DNA from: Aestuariivirga litoralis
Lineage (GTDB): Bacteria; Pseudomonadota; Alphaproteobacteria; Rhizobiales; Aestuariivirgaceae
Assembly (NCBI RefSeq): GCF_003234965.1
Contig: NZ_QKVK01000001.1
Span: 558,001-622,000, forward strand
Direction of reading: 5' to 3'
DNA length: 64,000 nt
Shown here: positions 7,910 through 15,736 of the stretch, one piece after another
How the letters are laid out: each line of letters begins with the position of its first letter
How positions within the stretch are numbered: the stretch's first letter is position 1
The notes under the pieces: generated by a model
The model's database searches: none
Seen by the model: the letters and a program-made list of their open reading frames with translations, nothing else
What the model was told of the DNA's origin: nothing
Position numbers and translations under genes: made by a program

Positions 7910-9850
7910 ATGCTGATCGGCAGCACAACGCAGAAGCAGGCGGGGGAGGTTCCGCCAGCCGCTTCGCCGGCCGCCCCCGGCATGCGCGAGGACCGCACCA
8001 CCCACCTCGAAACGCTCTATCGCCTCACCGACCGGCTCTATCGCGCCGCCGGCATGGAGGCCATGCTTGACGCCGCGCTGGACGCGATCAGCGAGGGGCT
8101 GGGCTGCGAGAAGTGCTCGATCCTGCTGTTCGATGGCGGCGGGGTGATGCGCTTCGTGGCCTGGCGGGGCCTGTCCGAGCACTATCGCCGCACCCTCGAG
8201 GGTCACTCGCCGTGGACGGCCGACACGCTCGACCCGCCCCCCATCTTTGTCGGCGACATTGCGCAGACGGAAGAGAGCGACATCGTCAGGCAGACGATTC
8301 TCGCCGAGGGCATCCGCAGCCTCGCCTTCATCCCCATCACCAGCCAGGGCCGGGTGATCGGCAAGTTCATGGCCTATCACAGCGAGGCCAATGCCTGCGG
8401 CGAAAGCTGCCGGGCGCTGGCGGTGACCATCGCACGGCAGCTGGGCTTCAGCCTCGAACGCGCCAAGGCGGAGCGCGCCCGGCTCGCCGCGCTGGGCGAG
8501 CTGCAGGAGTCGGAGCAGCGCTTCCGGCTCATGGCCGAACATGCGCCGGTGATGATCTGGATGTGCGACGCCGAAGGCCGCTGCCTGCACCTCAACCAGA
8601 TGCTGCGGCGCTTCTGGAATGTGGCGGACGGCGATCTCGCGAGCTTCGACTGGCGCGGCTCCATGCACCCAGGCGACGTGGAGCGCGTGATGGGCGCCAT
8701 GGGCGGCGCACTGCAGCGGCGCGAGAAGGTGTGCGTGACCGGGCGCTACCGCAATGCGGATGGTGACTATCGCACGCTCGAAACCGTGGCACATCCGCGC
8801 TTCGCGGCGGATGGCAGCTTCATGGGGCTCACCGGCGTCAACACCGACATCACCGAACGGGAGCGCGCCGAGAAGGCGCTGCGCGACAGCGAGGAGCGCT
8901 TCCGCATGGTGGTCGAGGCCGCCCCCAGCGGCATGGTGATGACCGATGGCGCGGGCCGCATCCTGATGATCAACGGTCTGGCCGAAAAACTCTTCGGCTA
9001 TGCGCGGGGAGAACTCGATGGCCGGGCGATCGAGGTGCTGGTGCCGCTTGCCGCCCGCGACCTGCACCCCGCGCTGCGCGCCAGTCACCTGGCAGGCGCC
9101 CACAACCCGGTGAAGGGCGAGGTGACGGGTCGGCGCAAGGATGGGCGAGAGATTCCGCTGGAGGTGGGCATCAACCCCATCGTCACCTCGGACGGCATCC
9201 GCATCATCGCCACGGTGTCGGACATCGCCGAGCGCAAGCGCACCGAGGCGCAGCGCGAGCTGCTGCTGGCAGAGCTGAACCACCGGGTGAAGAACACCCT
9301 CGCCGTGGTGCAGGGCCTCGCCTACCAGACCTTCCGCAAGACCGATGCCGGCGCCCGCCGCGCCTTCGAGGGGCGGCTTCAGGCACTGGCCACCGCGCAT
9401 GACCTGCTCACGCGCTCACACTGGGAGAGCACCTCGCTCGACCAGCTGGTGGGCGACACGCTGCGCCCGGCCGGCGCCAACCGCGCCCGCATCGAGGTCT
9501 CGGGCCCGGCGATCCGGCTCAGCCCCCATGCGGCGCTGACCATCGCGCTTGCGCTCCACGAGCTCTTCACCAACACGCTCAAATATGGCGCTCTTTCCAG
9601 CGAGGAGGGAAAGGTGCTGCTGACGTGGCGGCACCTCGACTGCGAGGGCAAGCTCCGCATCACGTGGCGCGAGGAGGGCGGGCCTCCGGTGCAGCCGCCC
9701 CGGCATCGTGGCTTCGGCTCGCTGCTGCTCGAACGCACCCTGGCGAAGGACCTCGACGGACGGGTGGCGCTTGCCTTCGAACCTGCAGGTGTGGTCTGTG
9801 TGATTGAAATGCCGATTGCGGATCCGGGAGGGCATGCATGCCTTGGCTGA
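7910..9850 (+). CDS. GAF-PAS-PAS HWE-family sensor histidine kinase
   Basis: Cytoplasmic sensor kinase of 646 residues with no membrane segment. Order: GAF domain about 35-185, first PAS about 200-315 ending GVNTDITERERAEK, second PAS about 325-443 ending SDIAERKRTE, then an HWE kinase core. Phospho-acceptor is His458 in LNHRVKNTLAVVQ; the ATPase has HELFTN with Asn555 and the family WxE at Trp586-Glu588. The ATG at 7910 is chosen because GGGAGA lies just upstream; an in-frame TTG at 7889 has none. It overlaps the response regulator start by 13 bases. HWE/HisKA_2 kinases often feed the PhyR-EcfG stress pathway, which fits the promoter upstream. Confidence 0.9.
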   Translation: MLIGSTTQKQAGEVPPAASPAAPGMREDRTTHLETLYRLTDRLYRAAGMEAMLDAALDAISEGLGCEKCSILLFDGGGVMRFVAWRGLSEHYRRTLEGHSPWTADTLDPPPIFVGDIAQTEESDIVRQTILAEGIRSLAFIPITSQGRVIGKFMAYHSEANACGESCRALAVTIARQLGFSLERAKAERARLAALGELQESEQRFRLMAEHAPVMIWMCDAEGRCLHLNQMLRRFWNVADGDLASFDWRGSMHPGDVERVMGAMGGALQRREKVCVTGRYRNADGDYRTLETVAHPRFAADGSFMGLTGVNTDITERERAEKALRDSEERFRMVVEAAPSGMVMTDGAGRILMINGLAEKLFGYARGELDGRAIEVLVPLAARDLHPALRASHLAGAHNPVKGEVTGRRKDGREIPLEVGINPIVTSDGIRIIATVSDIAERKRTEAQRELLLAELNHRVKNTLAVVQGLAYQTFRKTDAGARRAFEGRLQALATAHDLLTRSHWESTSLDQLVGDTLRPAGANRARIEVSGPAIRLSPHAALTIALALHELFTNTLKYGALSSEEGKVLLTWRHLDCEGKLRITWREEGGPPVQPPRHRGFGSLLLERTLAKDLDGRVALAFEPAGVVCVIEMPIADPGGHACLG

Positions 9851-10221
9851 AGGGAAAGCGCATCCTGGTGGTGGAGGATGAAGCCCTCATCGCCGTGATG
9901 GTGGAAGACATGCTGATCGAGATGGGCAGCGTGGTCGTGGGCCCCGCGGCCACCATCGAACAGGCGCTGGCGCTGGCCCGCGCGGAACAGATCGACGGCG
10001 CGGTGCTGGACGTGAACGTGCGCGGCGAACGGATCGACCCGGTGGCCGACGCCCTTGCGGCGCGCGGCGTGCCCATGCTCTTCGCCACCGGCTATGGCGA
10101 GGTGAAGCTTGGCAGCGGCGCAGCGGCCACGGTGATCGACAAGCCCTATACCCAGGACAAGCTCGCCCGCGGTCTCGCCGCGGCGATGGGCGGGGCTGCG
10201 TTGCGGCAGAGTGCCGGCTAA
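9838..10221 (+). CDS. Single-domain response regulator
   Basis: A lone receiver domain of 127 residues with no output domain. Acidic pocket Glu13/Asp14 in VVEDEALI, phospho-acceptor Asp58 in GAVLDVNVRGE, Thr84 in LFATGYGE and Lys102 in IDKPY are all present. Its start lies inside the end of the kinase gene, so the pair is translationally coupled and is probably a cognate partner or phosphate sink for that kinase. Without a DNA-binding region it must act through protein contacts. Confidence 0.9.
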   Translation: MPWLKGKRILVVEDEALIAVMVEDMLIEMGSVVVGPAATIEQALALARAEQIDGAVLDVNVRGERIDPVADALAARGVPMLFATGYGEVKLGSGAAATVIDKPYTQDKLARGLAAAMGGAALRQSAG

Positions 10222-10261
10222 GGCGGAAAGCGGCTTCACCGCTTCCCGCCCCCCTGACGCC

Positions 10262-11257
10262 TCAGGCGCCGGACGACCGGCTGCCGGCGAGGGTTGAGGT
10301 GCCTGAACCACTGCCCGGCGCCGGCTGCGTGGTGGAGCCTTGCGCGGACGTGGCGTTGCGGTCCTTCACACGCAGATTGTTCTGCACATGCTTCACGCCG
10401 GAAATGGCCTCCGCCAGGTCTTCGGCACGGCGCTTTTCCTCGCGGCTCGTGACCTGTCCGGTGAGTGTCACCTCGCCGCTCGCCACCTTCACCTCGATGT
10501 CGGAGGCATCGAGCCAGCCATCATCGGTGAAACGGTCGTTCACGTCCTCGCGGATGCGATCGTCGGAGCGGGTATAGCCGCGCGGGCCGCGGCCCCGATG
10601 CTCGTCCATCTCGCGCCGGCGGCGGGCGTCGTCGTCGCCGAACCACGAGGAGACCTCGTCACCGGCACGTTCCCAGAAACCGCGCTCGCCGCCGCCCTGC
10701 CGGCCCTGCGCGTTGCCATAGCCGCTCGACCCATAACCATGGCCGGAGCCATAGCCCGAGCCTGAGCCCGTGCCATAGGTGCCCGAGCCATAGCTGCCGC
10801 TGCCATAGCTGCCGCGGCTGCCATAGCCGCCCGCACCATCATCGATCGCGCCCTGGCCGCCGCGGGACCCCCCGTAGCTGCCTTCGCCCACATAGGGCCG
10901 GTTCATGCCCTGGCCATAGGAGCCGGAGGAGCTCCCCCAACCGCCGCGCCCGCCGGAGGACTGGCCATGATCGCGGTCCATGCGATGGCTGCCCCCCTGG
11001 CCGAAGCGGCCCGTGCCGCCGCCCTGCCAGCCTTCCTCGCCATAGCGCCCCATGCGGTTCCACTCGCCGCCCTGCTGCTGGCCATAGCCGCCCTGCCAGC
11101 CCGACTGCTGCTGGCCGGAGCCGAATGGCTCGCGGCGTTCCTGGTCATCGAAGCCATGCTGCTGGGCATGCTCGCCAAATCCGCCGTCCTCACCCTGCCA
11201 GCCGCCGCGTTGCTGCCGCTCGCGGTCCTGCCAGTTGCGATCCCTGTTCTGTGCCAT
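10262..11257 (-). CDS. Gly/Gln/Ser-rich BON-domain protein (SWFGD-type)
   Basis: A 331-residue protein with a long low-complexity N-terminal two-thirds rich in Gly, Gln, Ser, Tyr and Arg, then a SSWFGDDDA signature, a charged stretch and a C-terminal BON domain at about 230-300 (DIEVKVASGEVTLTGQV). No signal peptide is visible, which is unusual for BON proteins, many of which are exported. BON domains bind phospholipids or surfaces and are often stress induced. The ATG at 11257 is chosen because GAAGGA precedes it; an upstream in-frame ATG at 11287 would sit at or before the likely transcript start of the EcfG-like promoter. Confidence 0.82.
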   Translation of the reverse strand: MAQNRDRNWQDRERQQRGGWQGEDGGFGEHAQQHGFDDQERREPFGSGQQQSGWQGGYGQQQGGEWNRMGRYGEEGWQGGGTGRFGQGGSHRMDRDHGQSSGGRGGWGSSSGSYGQGMNRPYVGEGSYGGSRGGQGAIDDGAGGYGSRGSYGSGSYGSGTYGTGSGSGYGSGHGYGSSGYGNAQGRQGGGERGFWERAGDEVSSWFGDDDARRRREMDEHRGRGPRGYTRSDDRIREDVNDRFTDDGWLDASDIEVKVASGEVTLTGQVTSREEKRRAEDLAEAISGVKHVQNNLRVKDRNATSAQGSTTQPAPGSGSGTSTLAGSRSSGA

Positions 11258-11293
11258 GATGCGTTCCTTCGCTGTGGCCGTACCCATGGGGCA

Positions 11294-11319
11294 AACCCGG
11301 TGCGGGCGAAGCTGGTTCC
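11294..11319 (-). promoter_or_regulatory. EcfG-type general stress promoter
   Basis: Read on the minus strand: GGAAC (11319-11315), 17-base spacer, GGTT (11297-11294). The last three bases of the -10 match the EcfG consensus cGTT. It ends 36 bases before the BON-protein start codon at 11257. Confidence 0.6.
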
Positions 11320-11370
11320 GTGCACTCCTGCATGCTTTGCGCGCGAAACGGCAGCGTGTATGAGAGCGCC

Positions 11371-11829
11371 ATGACAACCGTGATCGATGACGCCGCCGTT
11401 CTGGAAGCCTTCGGAGTTTGCATTGTCGCCTATATGGTGATCGTGGCCCTGCATGTCGTGGGCCTGCATGCGACGGTGCGCATCTTCCGGCACAATTTCC
11501 ACCCGCAGGACATCGCCAAGCTGCGCTATCACCAGACGGTGATCCTCATCCTCTCGGCGATGATGGTGCTGTTCGGCCTGCACCTCCTCACCAATTTCGC
11601 CTGGGGCGGCTTCATCTATGGTGCGGGCGTGCTTCCGAGCGTGCGTGACGGCGTGTTCTATTCGCTGGAGAACTACACCTCGCTGGGCCTGACGCGGGTG
11701 AACGTGGGCGATACCTGGCGCATGCTGGCGCCGATGATCTCGCTGTCGGGCGTGTTCTGCCTCGCCTGGTCGACGGCGATGCTGGTGAGTTTCCTCGGCC
11801 AGATCTATTCGTTGCGCCTGGGAGAATGA
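11371..11829 (+). CDS. Small two-to-three helix channel-like membrane protein
   Basis: A 152-residue inner-membrane protein. Helix one covers about residues 10-32, helix two about 55-80, then a re-entrant-looking segment FYSLENYTSLGLTRVNVGD and a last helix LSGVFCLAWSTAMLVSFLG. The arrangement and the Thr-Ser-Leu-Gly-Leu stretch followed by VGD recall the pore loop of two-TM potassium channels (TVGYGD), but the filter glycines and tyrosine are not conserved, so potassium selectivity cannot be claimed. The start at 11371 has GAGAG upstream; upstream codons fall in the promoter of the divergent BON gene. Confidence 0.65.
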   Translation: MTTVIDDAAVLEAFGVCIVAYMVIVALHVVGLHATVRIFRHNFHPQDIAKLRYHQTVILILSAMMVLFGLHLLTNFAWGGFIYGAGVLPSVRDGVFYSLENYTSLGLTRVNVGDTWRMLAPMISLSGVFCLAWSTAMLVSFLGQIYSLRLGE

Positions 11830-11833
11830 GACA

Positions 11834-11856
11834 GGGGCCGGCCTTCCGCCGGCCCC
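11834..11856. terminator. Bidirectional hairpin terminator
   Basis: GGGGCCGGC, a 5-base loop and GCCGGCCCC form a perfect 9-bp stem between the converging channel-like gene and DUF2853 gene. There is no clear T-run, so termination strength is uncertain. Confidence 0.6.
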
Positions 11857-11865
11857 ATCGAGAGA

Positions 11866-12174
11866 TCAGGCGAGCCCGCCGAGCTTGCCGCTGGCTTCCG
11901 CCATCAGGTAGTAGAACGTCACGCGGTGCTTGGTCTTGTCGGCCTTCATCTTCTCGCACACCGCCTTGATGATCTTGTCGCTTTCCGCCGCGTCGAGGCC
12001 GAGCACCTTGGTGGCGAAGCCCTTGCGGATGCGGTCCACCTCCGCCTCGTCGGTGCAGGACACCAGCGAAGCATCACGCGACTGCAGCGCGATGCCGCAG
12101 AACTTGACGATGGCCGCGACGGCCTTGTCGTCGACGGCGGCGGTGTATTTGGCGATGTCGGTCTTGTAGTCCAT
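11866..12174 (-). CDS. DUF2853 family protein
   Basis: A small soluble protein of 102 residues starting MDYKTDIAKYTAAVDDKAVA. The pattern matches the DUF2853 family as I know it, including the KHRVTFYYLMAE stretch near the C-terminus and a central LVSCTDEAEVDRIRKGF. The function is not established. AAGAGA-type purine sequence lies upstream of the ATG. It follows the MscS gene on the same strand after 43 bases, so read-through from that gene is possible. Confidence 0.8.
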   Translation of the reverse strand: MDYKTDIAKYTAAVDDKAVAAIVKFCGIALQSRDASLVSCTDEAEVDRIRKGFATKVLGLDAAESDKIIKAVCEKMKADKTKHRVTFYYLMAEASGKLGGLA

Positions 12175-12217
12175 CTTGTCTCTTCCTTTTCTGTCGGATT
12201 GGGCAGGCACGGCGAAA

Positions 12218-13573
12218 TCACGGCGCTTCGGGCCGCGCCACGCGGCGCGACACGTTGCGGATCACCTTGTCCGCAAGCTCCGAATTGGTGACGGTGATGA
12301 GCGAGCCGTCCTCGGCCCGGATGCGGGTGGACCGCATGCCGATGTCCTCGACCGTTCCCGACAGCGGGCTCGAATCGATGGTGTCGCCCACCTTGATCGA
12401 GCCGTCGAGGAACAGGATGACACCGGCCAGGATGTTCTCCAGCGTCGGCTTGGCGGCAAGCGCCACGGCAAGGCCGCCGACGCCGAAGCCGGCGATGATG
12501 CCATAGACCGGTACGCCCGCCGCGCTGATGCCGTAGATGACGATGCCGAGCGCCGCCATGGCCGAGGCGATGCGCGTGCCCAGCCGGACGATGCTGGTGT
12601 CGAAGGTCTTGTCGGATTTCGTCAGCACCGCCGAAAGCCAGGTGCCCACCCACTCGCCGATGATCAGCACACAGACGATGAAGGCGCCGTAGAACAGCGT
12701 CATGAACACCAGCGTCATGACGGTGGCGCCAGCGCCGGACAGCCCGGCCTGGTCGACCACGATGCCGGTGGCATAGAGCGACAGCAGGCCGGTGGCCACG
12801 GCCTGGGCGAACCAGCGCAGGCCGCGCCGGCGAAACAGGTAGCCCACCGCCACCGGGATCGCCAGCACGGCGGCGAGGATCAGCGCCGCGATCAGCCACT
12901 GGAACACGGTGTTGGAGCCAAGGTCCCAGCGCAGGACGCCGGGCAGCTTCTGGGTCACGCCGGCCCAGCGTGGCGGCAGCAGCCCGCCGGGGGTTTCGGT
13001 GAGGTAGCGGTAGGGGCTGAAGCCCTGCCGGTTGCGCGTTCCCACCACCGCGTCATAGAGCGCGGGCACACTCGCCACCATGTCGGCGGTGAACACCACG
13101 TCGCCCATGCGCATGCCGGAACCGATGGTGCCGACCTGGATATAGGTGCCGGGGATGACCCACAGCCCGTCGCGCAGCTTGCGGAAGTCGGTGGCCTTGG
13201 TGACGCCCTCTGCCTTGAGGATCTCCCACAGCATGAAGGCCGTCTCGAGGCCTGCCGACTCGCGCCGCCACTCCGGCACCGCAGAGAGGTCCATCGAGTC
13301 GAGCACGTCCTTCTTGAGAAGCTCGATCTCGCCGGCCTGCTGTTCGTCGATCTCGGGATAGAACCAGGCGTCGTAGTAGCTGCGCGCCCATTCGCGCGCC
13401 TTCATGCGCAGCACGGTGCGGTCGACGGCGGTGAGGAAGGTCGCGAGGTGCTTCTCGGGCGTTGAGCGGTCGACCGTGATGTCGGCATAGCCGCCCTCGC
13501 CGTCGCTTGCCGCCGCCAGCGCGGGCAAAGCCATGATGAAGATCGCCAGGATGAATGCAACAACCGTCCGCAC
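12218..13573 (-). CDS. MscS-family mechanosensitive channel with N-terminal periplasmic domain
   Basis: Inner-membrane channel of 451 residues. A signal peptide (about 1-20, ending PALAAA) leads to a periplasmic region of roughly 200 residues, then four hydrophobic segments between about 215 and 365. The pore helix is GFGVGGLAVALAAKPTLEN, followed by the beta domain with GDTI and GTVEDIGMRSTRIR. The protein stops right after DKVIRNVSRR, where other MscS proteins continue for about 100 residues into the cytoplasmic cage. The GTG at 13573 is chosen because AGAGGA lies 7 bases upstream. Such channels release solutes on hypo-osmotic shock. Confidence 0.88.
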   Translation of the reverse strand: MRTVVAFILAIFIMALPALAAASDGEGGYADITVDRSTPEKHLATFLTAVDRTVLRMKAREWARSYYDAWFYPEIDEQQAGEIELLKKDVLDSMDLSAVPEWRRESAGLETAFMLWEILKAEGVTKATDFRKLRDGLWVIPGTYIQVGTIGSGMRMGDVVFTADMVASVPALYDAVVGTRNRQGFSPYRYLTETPGGLLPPRWAGVTQKLPGVLRWDLGSNTVFQWLIAALILAAVLAIPVAVGYLFRRRGLRWFAQAVATGLLSLYATGIVVDQAGLSGAGATVMTLVFMTLFYGAFIVCVLIIGEWVGTWLSAVLTKSDKTFDTSIVRLGTRIASAMAALGIVIYGISAAGVPVYGIIAGFGVGGLAVALAAKPTLENILAGVILFLDGSIKVGDTIDSSPLSGTVEDIGMRSTRIRAEDGSLITVTNSELADKVIRNVSRRVARPEAP

Positions 13574-13729
13574 GCCGGGTTCCTCTTGCCGTGGACACAC
13601 AACCGGGAGGCTTCATATTGAAGCGCGGTGCGGCGGGTAATGCGATTTCTACCTAAGCGGCAGCATTTCCTTGGCAAGGCCGGGCGGCGCCTGCCACCTG
13701 CGATTGGCATGGCCTCCACCGGGGCGGCG

Positions 13730-14308
13730 TCAGGGGGCGCGCGGAAAGGCGGCGCGGCCGATCGCCAACCCCACCCGGGCAATGATCGAGACCAGCAGGC
13801 AGCCGAGGAAGTCGCCCGTCATCATGGCGGTATAGTTGTGCAGGAACTGCTGCGGCTGGGTGCGGCCCTCGGCGAGGAAATGCAGGTTGAACAGCAGCGG
13901 CGTGACGACCGAGACCGCCAGCGCCAGCAGCGGCAGGTGAATGGGCCTGAGCTGCGTCAGCGAGCCCTTGATCCCGGCCACGCGGCAGAAGGCCTTCACG
14001 GTGAAGTAGGGTGCAAAGCCGGAGATGAATGCGTTGATCAGCACCTCGCGGGCGCTGCCATGGCCGAACTCCACCATGAACATCAGCGGATCGGCGAGGA
14101 AGATGCCGAGCGCGCCCCAGACGCCGAAGACGATCACGATCAGCAGGCGGAAGCCCGCCGGCACGAACACCAGGTCGATGCCCGGCGCAACATGGGTGCC
14201 CGCCATCAGGTACTTGTTGGCGATCCACACGGCGCACCACAACACGCCACTCGTCACCACCAACGCGGCGTCAAGCAGCCATGACTCGTCCTGTCGGCGA
14301 TGCGGCAT
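13730..14308 (-). CDS. Hypothetical multi-pass membrane protein (MASE1-like)
   Basis: A 192-residue protein with about five hydrophobic helices and no soluble output domain. The stretch VFVPAGFRLLIVIVFGVWGALG and the following FLADPLMF resemble the MASE1 membrane sensory domain usually found in front of kinases or diguanylate cyclases; here it stands alone. That resemblance is tentative. It lies upstream of the MscS gene on the same strand, separated by 156 bases. Whether it senses a membrane signal or has another role cannot be told. Confidence 0.5.
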   Translation of the reverse strand: MPHRRQDESWLLDAALVVTSGVLWCAVWIANKYLMAGTHVAPGIDLVFVPAGFRLLIVIVFGVWGALGIFLADPLMFMVEFGHGSAREVLINAFISGFAPYFTVKAFCRVAGIKGSLTQLRPIHLPLLALAVSVVTPLLFNLHFLAEGRTQPQQFLHNYTAMMTGDFLGCLLVSIIARVGLAIGRAAFPRAP

Positions 14309-14515
14309 GTGCCCCCTCCGGAGCCGCCGGGCTCCGGTTCAAGCCGGCCGTTATAACAGCGCACAGCCGCCGGCACCATGCACTTGTCGGTGCCATGACC
14401 GGCCCTGAGCCCGCACGGACGGCGCCGGCTTCACGCCTTGCGTGCTCATTGCAACGCCTGTCCAGGGGCAGGGCCGCAGGACGCAACCCCGCTGTGGCGG
14501 TGCCCTGGGGCGGCC

Positions 14516-15736
14516 TCAGTGCCGGCCGCGCAGGAAGCTGCCGCCCGCTGCAACCACCCCCTCCGCGAAGCGGCTGGGGCGCAGCGGGTTGTCCTGGTGG
14601 CGCATCTCGCCGGTGAGGAGCCGCGCGACACGCCGCCCGGCCTCGGGCGCCAGCATGACACCTGCCCAGTAGCCGCAGTTGAGGTGGAAGCCCTTGACCT
14701 CCGTGGCGCCGATCAGCGGCTGGTCGTCGGGGGTGTACATGTAATAGCCCGCCGTGGTGGTGAGGTCGCTGCTGCTCAGCGTCTCCGCCACATCGGCCCA
14801 GAAGGGTGACAGCGCGGTGATCTTGTCGAGCAGCACCGCGGCATAGTCCCAGTCGGTCGGCACGTCCTCGACCGGGTTCGGCACCGGCTTCTCGTCGGGG
14901 TCGACCCAGGCCATCAGCGCGCCGCCATGTTCGGGGCGCCAGTAGGTTTCCTGCCCGATGTCGATGCACAGCGGCGCCTCGCGCGGGATCTGCGGCTTGG
15001 GCGCGACATGCACCTTCTGGCGGCGCACCGCGTCGATGGGCAGGCTCAGCCCCACCATCCGCGCGATGCCTTGAGCGAAGGGCCCGGCACAGTTCACCAC
15101 CTGGCGCGTGGCGATCGCGCCGCGGTCGGTGATGACGGCGCAGACGCCATCACCATCCGTCTCGATGCCGGTTGCCCTGGTGGCGAGCAGGAACTTCGCC
15201 GCCGAGCCCTTGGCGAAGCCCTGCGTGGCCTCATGCGAGGACAGCCAGCCGTCATTCTGGTGGAAGGTGCCGCAGACCATGCGCTCCGAGATATAGGGGA
15301 AGCGATGCGCGATCTCCGCCTGGTTCAGGAACTCGGACCCGGTCACGCCATGGCTGTGATGCACCGCCACCGCCTGCTTCAGCGTCTCCGCCATGGCGGG
15401 CGCGTCCGAGACGAATAGATAGCCCTGGTGCTTCAGCGCAATGTCATGCCCGGGAAGGCCGACCGTCGCGGCGAAATCCTCGTAGATGCGGATCGACGGC
15501 AGCACGAGGTCGGCCATCGCCTTCTCGGTCATCTGGGCGCGGAAGCTTTCGATGGAGAGCGGCGTGGTGAGCGTCGACAGGCCGCCGCGCATCTCGACCA
15601 GCACCGTGTCGAGCCCCGCCTTCGACAGCCAGAAGGCCGTGGCCACGCCCACGATGCCGCCGCCGATGACCACGACATCCGCCGTCCTCGGCAGGCTGGC
15701 CTGATCCGGCACGAAGATCTTGCGCCCCGGGCTCAT
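14516..15736 (-). CDS. FAD-dependent oxidoreductase (DAO family)
   Basis: A 406-residue flavoprotein of the glycine/D-amino acid oxidase fold. The dinucleotide-binding motif VVVIGGGIVGVATAFWL is at about 20-36, with NCAGPFAQ in the middle and DDQPLIGATEVKGFHLNCGYWAGV near the C-terminus. It oxidises an imino or amine substrate, probably passing electrons to a quinone or carrier. Its start overlaps the stop of the P5C dehydrogenase gene by 4 bases (ATGA), so the two are coupled. A link to proline, hydroxyproline or a related amine is therefore likely but inferred; sarcosine or dimethylglycine dehydrogenases look similar. Confidence 0.82.
   Translation of the reverse strand: MSPGRKIFVPDQASLPRTADVVVIGGGIVGVATAFWLSKAGLDTVLVEMRGGLSTLTTPLSIESFRAQMTEKAMADLVLPSIRIYEDFAATVGLPGHDIALKHQGYLFVSDAPAMAETLKQAVAVHHSHGVTGSEFLNQAEIAHRFPYISERMVCGTFHQNDGWLSSHEATQGFAKGSAAKFLLATRATGIETDGDGVCAVITDRGAIATRQVVNCAGPFAQGIARMVGLSLPIDAVRRQKVHVAPKPQIPREAPLCIDIGQETYWRPEHGGALMAWVDPDEKPVPNPVEDVPTDWDYAAVLLDKITALSPFWADVAETLSSSDLTTTAGYYMYTPDDQPLIGATEVKGFHLNCGYWAGVMLAPEAGRRVARLLTGEMRHQDNPLRPSRFAEGVVAAGGSFLRGRH

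Noticed and set aside
10680-11100. Repetitive GC-rich stretch, considered as a satellite repeat
   Set aside because: It is the coding sequence of the Gly/Ser/Tyr/Gln-rich part of the BON protein.
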